Origin: Syntrophorhabdaceae bacterium PtaU1.Bin034
GTDB taxonomy: Bacteria; Desulfobacterota_G; Syntrophorhabdia; Syntrophorhabdales; WCHB1-27
Length of the DNA stretch: 29,926 bases
Reading direction: 5' to 3'
Assembly (NCBI GenBank): GCA_002067405.1
Contig: MVRP01000036.1
Location: 1-29,926 of the forward strand
Shown: piece after piece, positions 9,556 through 17,046 of the stretch
Layout of the letters: each line of letters starts with the position of its first letter
Position numbering within the stretch: position 1 is the stretch's first letter
The notes under the pieces: model-generated
What the model was told of the DNA's origin: nothing
Database searches by the model: none
Seen by the model: only the letters and a program-made list of their open reading frames with translations
Translations under genes and position numbers: made by a program

Positions 9556-9642
9556 CCCGAGCCGGAATTGAACTTTCTTGTCGCCAATTCCGGCATCATA
9601 GGAGCAGCTGCGCAATTGGTTACGGTCGGCCTTAAGCCGACA
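9556..9642 (-). repeat. 87-bp structured repeat, copy 1
   Basis: Matches copy 2 (28958-29044) at 85 of 87 positions by direct alignment. Read on the - strand, it has a 7-bp hairpin GTCGGCU-UAA-GGCCGAC (last pair a U-G wobble) and then a 10-bp perfect hairpin GCCGGAATTG/CAATTCCGGC with a 14-base loop GCGACAAGAAAGTT. It lies between MT1 and xdhC, about 80 bases upstream of the xdhC start. It could be a REP-type dispersed repeat or a leader RNA element. Confidence 0.75.
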
Positions 9643-9700
9643 TTATCATTTCCTTCGGGGCATCCGGCTAAAATGCAAGTCGGTCTCGGGGGCCATGTCC

Positions 9701-10516
9701 CTAATCCTCGTTTATCCACCACATAACCGCCCAAACACACTGCCTCTGGTAGGGTAGCCTCCATCGGCCGCGTGTTCTTACAAGATTCTGTTTCAGGTAG
9801 ACCTGCACCCGGCGTTCTTCCTCTTCCGTCCAGCCTCCACGGAACATCCACCGTTGGCCGTCAAGGGCTTCTTTCAAGGTACCCCACTCGTTGCGGTGGT
9901 TTTCAGGTATGAAAACCAAATTTACCCTGAGGCCCATTTCATACAGTAAATTGTAATAGTAGATATAGTCGTATCCTGTTTCGAACTTCCTCCCCGTCAC
10001 CTCAAAAAGCCGTTGATCGAACGGTCCTGAGCCGACAACGGTTGAGAGGTAAACGGCCTTTTGTGCAATCTTGCGCAGTTTCTCGATGCAACCCCTTACA
10101 TCGTCAGATAGGAGCGATCTTGAAGCAACCGCAATATCGTGTGGACCTATTCCCAGGGAAGACCAGTCGTCCTCCCAACGGCCATGGATGGTCTCGACAT
10201 TTAATATGCCCTTCTCGCGGCAGCGATTTTCGAGTATATCGAGCATGTTCCTCGAAAAGTCGACTGCAGTTATTTTTCGTACCCTTTTGGCAAGGGGAAT
10301 AGCGATCGTGCCGCCGCCACAGGCCATGTCGAGAACAGTCCAGGTTTTTCGGGGACGCATTATCTTAATGAACGCATCCGGGTAGCCGGTCGAGGCCGCA
10401 TAGCTTGAGAATTCCCGTGCACGACCATCCCAAAAACCACGCCTGTCATCAGAGACGGATGCGTCCACTCCTGTTCTGTCCTGTCGGCCGGCATTGGGGT
10501 TTGTTTCAACTTTCAT
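9701..10516 (-). CDS. Class I SAM-dependent methyltransferase (MT1)
   Basis: Start ATG 10516 follows GGAGG at 7-8 bases. The Rossmann-type fold has motif I VLDMACGGGTIAIPLA (about residue 60) and the acidic loop of motif II AVDFS. The glycine-rich site and AVASRS block closely match MT2 (22993-23892). Shared blocks include FWDGRA, GRWEDDW, the DYIY(Y/T)YNLLY region and a Trp-rich C-terminus (WAVMWW versus WAAIWW). The acceptor substrate is unknown. Its promoter carries a ModE-type box, and xdhC follows, so it belongs to a Mo-responsive unit. The family looks like a small-molecule rather than an rRNA methyltransferase, but that is inference. Confidence 0.88.
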   Translation of the reverse strand: MKVETNPNAGRQDRTGVDASVSDDRRGFWDGRAREFSSYAASTGYPDAFIKIMRPRKTWTVLDMACGGGTIAIPLAKRVRKITAVDFSRNMLDILENRCREKGILNVETIHGRWEDDWSSLGIGPHDIAVASRSLLSDDVRGCIEKLRKIAQKAVYLSTVVGSGPFDQRLFEVTGRKFETGYDYIYYYNLLYEMGLRVNLVFIPENHRNEWGTLKEALDGQRWMFRGGWTEEEERRVQVYLKQNLVRTRGRWRLPYQRQCVWAVMWWINED

Positions 10517-10606
10517 CAATTATCCTCCATTTTCATGCAAAGCTTTCGGACGGCTGCCGCCCTCAACCCGTATCAATTCGCTATGTTACGCTGACAATAG
10601 ATTTAA

Positions 10607-10630
10607 CGTTATATATCATAAGACATAACG
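10607..10630. promoter_or_regulatory. ModE-type operator, MT1-xdhC promoter
   Basis: A 24-bp imperfect inverted repeat: CGTTATAT, 8 bp, ACATAACG. This is the size, spacing and half-site sequence I recall for the ModE operator of E. coli modA. It covers the -10 and most of the spacer of a - strand promoter, so a ModE-Mo repressor bound here would block MT1-xdhC transcription. Confidence 0.8.
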
Positions 10631-10638
10631 ACCGTCAA
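10610..10638 (-). promoter_or_regulatory. Sigma-70-type promoter for MT1-xdhC, overlapped by ModE box
   Basis: On the - strand, TTGACG (10638-10633), a 17-base spacer and TATATA (10615-10610). Predicted transcription start is near 10603, giving a leader of about 87 bases. It has the same layout as the two promoters near 26600 and 26730. Confidence 0.6.
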
Positions 10639-10681
10639 TCATTTTCATCATTTTCTACCGGATTACCGGATGACAGTGCGC

Positions 10682-10710
10682 TTGACAATGAAACTTCCTC
10701 AAATTACTAT
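10682..10710 (+). promoter_or_regulatory. Strong sigma-70-type promoter for the AhpD-like gene
   Basis: TTGACA (10682-10687), a 17-base spacer and TACTAT (10705-10710). The expected transcription start is about 38 bases before the ATG at 10755. It does not overlap the ModE box, whose edge is 52 bases upstream of the -35, so control by ModE is uncertain. Confidence 0.6.
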
Positions 10711-10754
10711 CTGATTATCAGACTTATTTACCAAATCACTGTAAGGGGGCTGCC

Positions 10755-11063
10755 ATGAAAGACCTGCATGAAATATTCACCACGTTCAAGAAGGAGTTTC
10801 CCGCTATCAATGAGGGGCACGAGGCTCTTGGGAAAATAATTCATGAGCAGGCGGGGCCTTTGCCGGAAAAGGTGCGCTGGCTCATAAAAGTAGCTGTTTC
10901 GGGCGCAAGCGGCCACAGGATCGCCCTTGAAACCCACATTGCGAAGGCCAGAGAAGCAGGGGCGACTGAAGATGAAATCAAACATGCGTTGCTTCTGATC
11001 ATACAGACAACGGGGTTCCCTATGTTCATGGAGGCATATTCCACTTACGACGAGATACGCTAA
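10755..11063 (+). CDS. AhpD/carboxymuconolactone-decarboxylase-like protein without the redox cysteines
   Basis: A 102-residue, all-helical CMD-family protein. The ATG follows AAGGGGG. The central segment SGASGHRIALETHIAKAREAG matches the family helix that normally reads GCxxCxxxH, followed by GATEDEIKHALLL, the other hallmark. The His of ALETHIAKA is kept, but no Cys exists anywhere in the protein, so AhpD-type peroxidase recycling through a CxxC pair is not possible as known. It has its own strong promoter and is divergent from the ModE-controlled MT1 unit and convergent with moeA. Its role is unknown; a binding or trimeric structural role is possible. Confidence 0.82.
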   Translation: MKDLHEIFTTFKKEFPAINEGHEALGKIIHEQAGPLPEKVRWLIKVAVSGASGHRIALETHIAKAREAGATEDEIKHALLLIIQTTGFPMFMEAYSTYDEIR

Positions 11064-11086
11064 CGAGCTTTCCGAACGCCGTTGCA

Positions 11087-12376
11087 TTAGAACATGTTGT
11101 CCCTGCGCCAATCCAGGGGCAGCACCTGGATCCTGTCTCCCGCTTTTATCGCGTGTCCCTCCGGGATGATCGTGAGCGAGTTGGCAGCAACCATTGAAGC
11201 TAAAGGTCCCATTTTTTCGACCATATTCAGCATCACTCTGTATTCCCCGTCCACTTTCCGTAGATTCGTCCATCTCACGAACGGCATTGACATCTTCTGC
11301 AAAACCGAGTCTACTGCCGTTGCTTCAACCGAAGAATGGGCTATTGCCGACAGACCGCGCATCTTGAGAAGGGCGGGTCTTACCAGGGTTTCGAAATTGA
11401 TCATGCACCCGGCCGGAGGCCCTGCCAGGGCAAACACCGGGACGGGCGTTTCTCTCCTGATGGATGAAGATGTTGAGGACCTGTCCGCAAGACCGAACGC
11501 CACCGCCGCACCGGGCCCCATGTTGATCCTGGAAAAGACGATTTTTCCGAGCTTCGCCAAAAGCAGCCGGACGAGGTCGTAGTCCCCCTTCGAAACGCCG
11601 CCGCTCGTGATAATTGCGTCTGCCGTCATGCCCCTTCCTATTTTTCTCAGAAGAGAAGCTTCGTTGTCGCGCGCAATCCCTATGATCCTGGGTATGCCGC
11701 CGTAGTGAGTGACGAGAGAAGCGATTGCGGCCATATTGCAGTTGTAGCACTTGCCCTTGGACAGCCGCTTCCCTGGATTTATCAACTCGTCACCTGTAGC
11801 TATTACGGCCATAACCGGACGCCTCACAACCCTGATTCTGTCCCTCCCGAGAAAGGCGAGCGCAGAGACCTGAGCCGGACCGATGACCGTTCCCCGCGGC
11901 AGGATCAGGACCCCTTTGCTGGTGTTGCTTCCTGGTTCACGCACATTGGCGCCTGGCGCTACCTGGGCGTAAATTTTCACTGCCGAGGGATTGTGAGGAT
12001 TCGGCCCATTCTTGTCCTGCGGTTCATCCGTATCCTCGAATCGTACGACGCAGTCGGCCCCATCAGGAAGAATGGACCCTGTCATAATGCGCACGGCAGC
12101 CCCGGGCGGCACCGGGCCTCTTGGCGCTATCCCGGCTCTCACGGTTCCGGCAATGCGCAACGTCACGGGATTATCCCTGCCTGCCTCTTTGATATCGGCC
12201 GATCTCACCGCATATCCGTCAGGAATGGAGGTGCTCAACGCAGGCAAGCTCAGATCGGAATGGATATCCTGAACAGTCACCTGGCCAAGACAATCGAGGA
12301 GACGCTTCTCTTCTGTCTCCTCCATCACACGAACATTTTCCAGCACCTTCTTTAGAGCATCTTCATAACTTAGCAT
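11087..12376 (-). CDS. moeA: MoeA-family molybdopterin molybdotransferase, divergent form
   Basis: MoeA inserts molybdate into adenylylated molybdopterin to give Moco. The ATG follows AAGGAG. The N-terminal domain has SIPDGYAVRSAD where typical MoeA has SAMDGYAV. PPGAAVRIMTGSILPDGADCVVRFED, the MoCF_biosynth core (VIATGDEL; SGGVSKGDYDLV) and the C-terminal domain (IPEGHAIKAGDRIQVLPL) follow in normal order. The usual LPGNPVS loop reads LAGPPAGCMINFE. At 429 residues the length is normal, with a short insertion near DEPQDKNGPNPHNPSA. It is last in the - strand array, 225 bases behind the binding protein. It may be a paralogue specialised for this island, for example for W or for one enzyme class. 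Confidence 0.93.
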   Translation of the reverse strand: MLSYEDALKKVLENVRVMEETEEKRLLDCLGQVTVQDIHSDLSLPALSTSIPDGYAVRSADIKEAGRDNPVTLRIAGTVRAGIAPRGPVPPGAAVRIMTGSILPDGADCVVRFEDTDEPQDKNGPNPHNPSAVKIYAQVAPGANVREPGSNTSKGVLILPRGTVIGPAQVSALAFLGRDRIRVVRRPVMAVIATGDELINPGKRLSKGKCYNCNMAAIASLVTHYGGIPRIIGIARDNEASLLRKIGRGMTADAIITSGGVSKGDYDLVRLLLAKLGKIVFSRINMGPGAAVAFGLADRSSTSSSIRRETPVPVFALAGPPAGCMINFETLVRPALLKMRGLSAIAHSSVEATAVDSVLQKMSMPFVRWTNLRKVDGEYRVMLNMVEKMGPLASMVAANSLTIIPEGHAIKAGDRIQVLPLDWRRDNMF

Positions 12377-12404
12377 TACCTTACTCCTTATGTGCAGTTA
12401 TTGG

Positions 12405-12491
12405 GGCTCAGCGCCCCCTCTACCGGCAAGCCGGTAGAGACTTCCCCCTCATCTCGCTACGCTCGTAGCTGCCGTTGGCTCAGCGCCCCCT
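12405..12491. repeat. Intergenic repeat cluster upstream of moeA
   Basis: GGCTCAGCGCCCCCT occurs as a direct repeat at 12405-12419 and 12477-12491. Between the copies is a perfect 10-bp inverted repeat CTCTACCGGC-AA-GCCGGTAGAG split by 2 bases (12418-12439) and a 6-bp one, GCTACG-CT-CGTAGC. No T-tract is present. It looks like REP-type intergenic DNA and could also limit read-through into moeA. Confidence 0.5.
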
Positions 12492-12601
12492 TTCGCTATG
12501 CTGAAGTGCGGAGGAGATAGGGCGCAGAGGAGAAAATTTGCTTGTTTACCGTTGCCCCTCCGCCCCCGTTGCTTCAGCGGGTGCGTTTTTCGCTTTCATC
12601 G

Positions 12602-13660
12602 TCACATCGGCGGGAGACATTTCAGTATCCTTTCCGCGTCCTTATCCGTTATTGTCTTGCCGTACACCTCTGAATAGAAGGTCTTCATCTCTCCTGCCAT
12701 GTCCCAGTTCCTGAACAGGTCGGGGTGAAATATCTTTGCCATATATATGGCGAGCAGTATGCTTTCGCCACTCGCGTAATCCCATGCAAAAACCCCGTTC
12801 GGGATGGAATAGAGCTTTCCGTTCTTGACCGCCTTCATGGACGCCCAGTTCGGATTCTTCTTCACGCTTTCAAGCGTGTTGCCCCATCCGCTTATGAGGA
12901 TTATGTCCGGGTTCCACGACCATACCCGTTCCATATTTACTTCTGTGAAATTGCCGTCATAGGCCTGCGGCAGAAAGTTGCCGCCCGAGACCTCCGTAAG
13001 CCAGTGCATAATACTGGCCTTGCCCTGGCTGGACAGGAGATTCCCGCTCCTTCCTCCGTAATAGACGGTAGGCCTGTCCTTCTTGCGTATCTTTGAGGTC
13101 ACGGAGAGAATCTGGCCGATCTTCCTGTCGAAATACTCGCAGTACCTGATCGCTCTCGGTTTTGCCTCGGGGCCCAGGAGATCGCCGAAGAACATCACCT
13201 GCCTCTTGAAGTTGTCCATGAAGTCTTCCATGGTCCTCGGCCTTTTTTGAGCCGAGAAGCCGCACGCGGTCTTTATTCCCGCCGCCTTGTATTTCTCCGC
13301 TTCACCGGGGAACGGTGAATAAAGCACAAGGTCGACCTTGAGTTTCAGCATCCGCTCAACGTTGCCTGAAAAAGGCGGCTCTGTCGTATGCACATTCCTT
13401 ATTTCAGGGTAGAGCTTGTAAGCCCAGGGCGACGGTTTCATCATCAGGGTCAGGCTGCCGCCTTTCCCGAGCATGATGATCCTGTCCGAGGAGACACCAT
13501 GCATGCACGCTATCCTCCTGGGGTTCACAGGCACCTCGATCTTGTTGTCGTCCATGTCGGTAATGATCTTGTAATCGGCGGCATAAGCCAAAAAGGCAAG
13601 CCCATGGAACGCGGACAAGAATACCGCAAGCATGAGTAATAAGAGCTTCTTTTTCATCAT
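12602..13660 (-). CDS. Periplasmic metal/metallophore-binding protein of a FecCD-type ABC transporter (set 1)
   Basis: PF01497-type (FecB/BtuF/MolA-like) substrate-binding protein. I chose ATG 13660 because it lies 8 bases after the permease stop, after AAGGAA, and begins a signal peptide (KKKLLLLMLAVFLSAF, cleaved near AYAA). The 352-residue length is normal. The typical start of the mature protein is present (DMDDNKIEVPVNPRRIACM), as are two lobes joined by a helix, with conserved MERVWSWNPDIILIS and YSIPNGVFAWDYASGES. It is cotranscribed with its ATPase and permease. The substrate cannot be read directly. The setting with ModE boxes, MoeA and XdhC favours molybdate, tungstate or a chelate of these over ferric siderophore or cobalamin. 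Confidence 0.88.
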   Translation of the reverse strand: MMKKKLLLLMLAVFLSAFHGLAFLAYAADYKIITDMDDNKIEVPVNPRRIACMHGVSSDRIIMLGKGGSLTLMMKPSPWAYKLYPEIRNVHTTEPPFSGNVERMLKLKVDLVLYSPFPGEAEKYKAAGIKTACGFSAQKRPRTMEDFMDNFKRQVMFFGDLLGPEAKPRAIRYCEYFDRKIGQILSVTSKIRKKDRPTVYYGGRSGNLLSSQGKASIMHWLTEVSGGNFLPQAYDGNFTEVNMERVWSWNPDIILISGWGNTLESVKKNPNWASMKAVKNGKLYSIPNGVFAWDYASGESILLAIYMAKIFHPDLFRNWDMAGEMKTFYSEVYGKTITDKDAERILKCLPPM

Positions 13661-13668
13661 CTTCAGTT

Positions 13669-14679
13669 CTATTCCTTCCATTGTTTCGTCTGCTTCATGA
13701 GGAGATATCCGAGAAGAGGGGCGCCTATGAACGAGGTGACGATGCTTATCGGTATCTCTCCCGAAGGCACGAGCCTGACTATTGTGTCCGTCAGGAGCAG
13801 AAATACCGCTCCCAATACGGCGGCGAAGGGGATCAGCCTGGCGTGGTCCGGGCCCACGATCATGCGGGAAATGTGAGCGACGATAAGATCGACCCACATG
13901 ATTATCCCACAGGATGAGCTTCCTGCCGCCACGATAAGGGTCCCGAAAAGCATGAAGAGGACCCTTGAGAACTTGACATTCACTCCCATGGACAGTGCCT
14001 CTTCGTCCCCGAGCGCCATGAGATTGAGCTTTCCTCTGAACGCGCAGATCACACCTATGCCTATCGAGACAATCACCAGCGCTCTGATCACGTTATTCCA
14101 GAGGACGTTGTTCAGCCCGCCCATTGTCCAGAAGACGATGGCGGGGAGTTGCTCGTACGGATCGGCTATGTATTTCAGGAACGAGCCGGCAGCCATAAAA
14201 AAAGTAGATACGATGACCCCGGCGATCACGAGGGTGGTTATCGTATTGATGCCCCGGTTGCCTATTGCGTAGACCAGCACAACGGCCGCAACGGCCCAGA
14301 AGAAGGCGGAGGTCTCAACGGACAATGCAGATTTACTTAAGAATATTATGGCAATGGAGGCGCCGAATATTGCCCCGTGGGTCACACCGAGAAACGAAGG
14401 AGATACGAGGGGATTTTTCATGATCCCCTGAAATACGACCCCGCCTACCGAAAGAGCGGCCCCGGCAATGACGGCCATGAGCACCCTCGGCAGCCTGACG
14501 GACCATAAGACCATGGCCGGGACGGATAGCTCGTCTCCCGGAACCTGTCCCGCAAGCTTCAACGACACTACCTTCCACAATGTCACAAGTCCTATGTGAT
14601 ATTGGCCGGCGGTAAGCGCGAATAGCATACAAAGAACCAGCAGGGCCAGGATGATGACGAACGGACTGGTTCTTCTCAT
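13669..14679 (-). CDS. FecCD-type ABC transporter permease (set 1)
   Basis: Inner-membrane permease with about ten hydrophobic segments over 336 residues, the normal length for this family (BtuC/FecD/MolB). Signature blocks include LPRVLMAVIAGAALSVGGVVFQ, split here as the N-terminal coupling region, MKNPLVSPSFLGVTHGA, YIADPYEQLPAIVFWTMGGL and ALGDEEALSMG. The start overlaps the ATPase stop by 4 bases, and the binding protein follows after 8 bases. It is more diverged from the permeases of sets 2 and 3 than those two are from one another. Confidence 0.92.
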   Translation of the reverse strand: MRRTSPFVIILALLVLCMLFALTAGQYHIGLVTLWKVVSLKLAGQVPGDELSVPAMVLWSVRLPRVLMAVIAGAALSVGGVVFQGIMKNPLVSPSFLGVTHGAIFGASIAIIFLSKSALSVETSAFFWAVAAVVLVYAIGNRGINTITTLVIAGVIVSTFFMAAGSFLKYIADPYEQLPAIVFWTMGGLNNVLWNNVIRALVIVSIGIGVICAFRGKLNLMALGDEEALSMGVNVKFSRVLFMLFGTLIVAAGSSSCGIIMWVDLIVAHISRMIVGPDHARLIPFAAVLGAVFLLLTDTIVRLVPSGEIPISIVTSFIGAPLLGYLLMKQTKQWKE

Positions 14680-15467
14680 TGTTCATAGGCGGGGAGTACG
14701 TATTGCGCGCCCGTATCCGTATGCCCCATTCTTATCCTCATGTCGTAAAGTGACTCAAGGGATTCCACATGAAATACCTTGTCCCGTAAACCCTGATGAC
14801 ATATGCGGCCGTTATTCAGCATGACGAGCCTGTCGCAGTATCTTCCCGCAGCATTGGGGTCATGAAGGGTCATAATGGTGGTGAGGTTCTTCTCTCTCGT
14901 GATCTTCCTGATCAGTTCCATTATGGTGTACTGGCGTTTGAAATCGAGGTGTGAAGTCGGTTCATCGAGAAGCAGGAGCCCTGCCTTCTGGAACAGTGCC
15001 CTCGCTATCAGCACCATCTGTTTCTCGCCGCCGGAGAGTTCGTTGTACCGCCGTTCCGCAAGGTGCTCTACGCCTAACTCTTCGAGCACTTCGAGGGCGC
15101 TCAGATAGTCGTCCTTCTTCGCTACCCCTGAAATGCCGAACCTCACGCTGCCTGCCATCAGAATGATCTGAATTACCGTAAAAGAAAAGACTATGTTCAG
15201 TTCCTGCGGTACCATCGCTATCAGTCTGGCTATTTCCTCGCGGGAAAGCCTCGCGATGTCAAGGCCGTGCACCCTTATGCTCCCGTTCCTGTTGCAGAGT
15301 ATTCTGTTAATGCATTTAAGCAGGGTAGTCTTGCCGGAACCGTTGGGACCGAGAAGCCCGCAGATCTCTCCCTTTCTTACCGAGAAACTTATGTTGCTCA
15401 GCGTCTTTTTCTCCCGGTAACTGAAATCAAGATTCTCTATCACGAGGACTTCGTTGTTCTGCGTCAT
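14676..15467 (-). CDS. FecE/BtuD-type ABC transporter ATPase (set 1)
   Basis: Cytoplasmic ATPase of the set 1 importer. I placed the start at ATG 15467 (MTQNNEVLVIENLDFSY), after AGGGAG at 9 bases and 4 bases behind the peptidase-like gene. A longer frame would begin inside that gene. Walker A is GPNGSGKTT, the signature motif LSGGEKQM, Walker B LLLLDEPTSHLD, and the switch His is in MTLHDPN. At 263 residues it is standard. Gene order is ATPase-permease-binding protein, the reverse of set 2. Confidence 0.93.
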   Translation of the reverse strand: MTQNNEVLVIENLDFSYREKKTLSNISFSVRKGEICGLLGPNGSGKTTLLKCINRILCNRNGSIRVHGLDIARLSREEIARLIAMVPQELNIVFSFTVIQIILMAGSVRFGISGVAKKDDYLSALEVLEELGVEHLAERRYNELSGGEKQMVLIARALFQKAGLLLLDEPTSHLDFKRQYTIMELIRKITREKNLTTIMTLHDPNAAGRYCDRLVMLNNGRICHQGLRDKVFHVESLESLYDMRIRMGHTDTGAQYVLPAYEQ

Positions 15468-15471
15468 ACAC

Positions 15472-16278
15472 TTACGCTCCCTGTCTTTCGGTTTCATCTC
15501 CACAAACCCCGGCATCCAGGGCAGTCCAGTCCGTTTCGCCTGTCCGGTTACGGTAAAGCAGTCTTATGATTTCCGTCCTGCCCTTGGCCGCCAACAGGGA
15601 TTTGGTTTCTTTATAGGCTTGGAGATAAGCAGTATTCACCTCCTCACAGGAAGAAAGATCGTTCCACAATTCCTCCCGATCGTACCATTTCGCGGCACCA
15701 TCAATGCGCTCGGCGCAACTTTGCCGGAGGGGAGGATATATTTCACTGTTTATCACCTGGCACAGTCCTTCCTCCAGCCACATAGGCACGTCCCGCTTTT
15801 CTTTGCGCGTCATTGATAATACGGTAGCACCCGATATGTCCCGGACAACGTGATGGGTGATTTCATGCGCGAAGACACCGGTGAGGCGGTCCTTATCGGC
15901 ATTCACCCGGCAGGACAGCGGCGAGACAAAAAGAATGATGTTCCTGTTGTCCCGGCTCCCAGGCGCACAAAAGAAGCCTTCGTCATGGGGTTGGCACGTC
16001 ATATATTGCAGGTCTTCAACGTAAGGGGCCATCCACAGGCCGAAGGCCATATCACTATCAAAACCAAACCAGTCTTTAACGTATTGATACGCCTGAAGAA
16101 ACGACGTGCTGATTAACGGGAGCACGGCCTCATCCTGGGCGGCGTAACTGATATGCAGGCAATCCGATACCGCACACTGCTCGGTAATGTTCGGAGACTT
16201 TTCGAATCGCTCGGAGATATACCGAGTTTTTCGAAGGGCAAACCTTTTCTTCAACAAGGACTGGTCTATACTGTTCAT
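15472..16278 (-). CDS. Gluzincin-like putative zinc metallopeptidase (peptidase-MA-like)
   Basis: Carries HEITHH, the HExxH zinc site, near residue 142 counted from ATG 16278, and a downstream MWLEEGL whose Glu fits the third ligand of gluzincin or peptidase-MA-like folds. No signal peptide is evident. The start is uncertain: ATG 16278 (MNSIDQSLLKKRF) has only a weak AAAGAG ahead of it, and in-frame starts at 16410 and about 16362 would add up to 44 residues. I know no named orthologue. It sits between a GNAT gene and the set 1 ATPase, 4 bases from the latter, so it is probably in the same transcript. It might process a peptide or a regulatory protein. Confidence 0.7.
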   Translation of the reverse strand: MNSIDQSLLKKRFALRKTRYISERFEKSPNITEQCAVSDCLHISYAAQDEAVLPLISTSFLQAYQYVKDWFGFDSDMAFGLWMAPYVEDLQYMTCQPHDEGFFCAPGSRDNRNIILFVSPLSCRVNADKDRLTGVFAHEITHHVVRDISGATVLSMTRKEKRDVPMWLEEGLCQVINSEIYPPLRQSCAERIDGAAKWYDREELWNDLSSCEEVNTAYLQAYKETKSLLAAKGRTEIIRLLYRNRTGETDWTALDAGVCGDETERQGA

Positions 16279-16431
16279 GTTTTCTCTTTTCGAGAGAATC
16301 TGGGCCTGGTCCGCAGGGAAGGCCCAGACCCAGTCTCTCCGGGAAGCATAGGCAACTGCCATGGAGCGGTCCACGTCCACGACATTGCCTCTCGCTACCC
16401 GTCCGCCCACTTCACCCGTATGGGGACCAAA

Positions 16432-17046
16432 TCATAAAACGTTGTCGCCCCTTGCCGCTCTCCGCTTTTCTTCCCACTCTCGCCGAAGCATGCCAAAATG
16501 GATAAGGTCGAGCCGTTGACCTCGCCACTGAATCAACTCCCGTTCCACTCCCTCGTGCATGAACCCGAGCTTCTCCGCAACCCGCATCATCCGCGTGTTA
16601 AACGACCATGTATCCAGGGCGATCTTGTGTACGGTGGAATCGGTGAACAGATAATCTACCCACAGGCCTAAGGCCTCTGTTCCGATTCCTTTGTTAAGGT
16701 AGTTATCTTCGGCAATGTCGATCCCAACATACCAGACATCGGGAAATCGTTCCCGGACATAACGGCTGACCCAGCCTATAGGGTTATCCCGGAGGGTCGC
16801 AATGGTCGCCCTCTTGCGTGGGACCTGAATCCCCGTGTTGCAGCTTTTGATAAACCGGCGGATGAGCTTTTCTTGTTGCTCCTGATTCAGGGAGGTCCAG
16901 ATCCCTTCCCAGGGGGCATCATATTCCCTCCACTCCCCGTGTGTCTTCCAGTACACGTATTTCTCTATGTCGGCGAGAACATCGTCACGCAGAAAAACTT
17001 TTCTTCCCCTGGCGAAAGGCCGGGGCGGTGCATTGTGACTGTTCAT
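16432..17046 (-). CDS. GNAT-family N-acetyltransferase (RimJ/RimL-like)
   Basis: Acetyl-CoA-dependent acyltransferase fold of 204 residues. The C-terminal half has the family hallmarks GIDIAEDNYLNKGIGTEAL (acetyl-CoA pyrophosphate loop region) and NTRMMRVAEKLGFMHEGV, as in RimJ/SpeG-like enzymes. The N-terminus is atypical (PFARGRKVFLRDDVLADIEKYVYW). Its ATG overlaps the DUF364 stop (ATGA), so the two are translationally coupled. The acceptor is unknown. In this setting it might acetylate an amine of a chelating small molecule, or be a resistance or housekeeping enzyme carried along. Confidence 0.85.
   Translation of the reverse strand: MNSHNAPPRPFARGRKVFLRDDVLADIEKYVYWKTHGEWREYDAPWEGIWTSLNQEQQEKLIRRFIKSCNTGIQVPRKRATIATLRDNPIGWVSRYVRERFPDVWYVGIDIAEDNYLNKGIGTEALGLWVDYLFTDSTVHKIALDTWSFNTRMMRVAEKLGFMHEGVERELIQWRGQRLDLIHFGMLRREWEEKRRAARGDNVL

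Noticed and set aside
9556..9642. tRNA-like reading of the repeat (GTTCAATTCC resembles a T-arm)
   Set aside because: No acceptor stem, D-arm or anticodon arm can be assembled around it.
10579..10602. Possible second ModE-like site CGCTATGT...AATAG beside the box at 10607
   Set aside because: The second half does not match the consensus.
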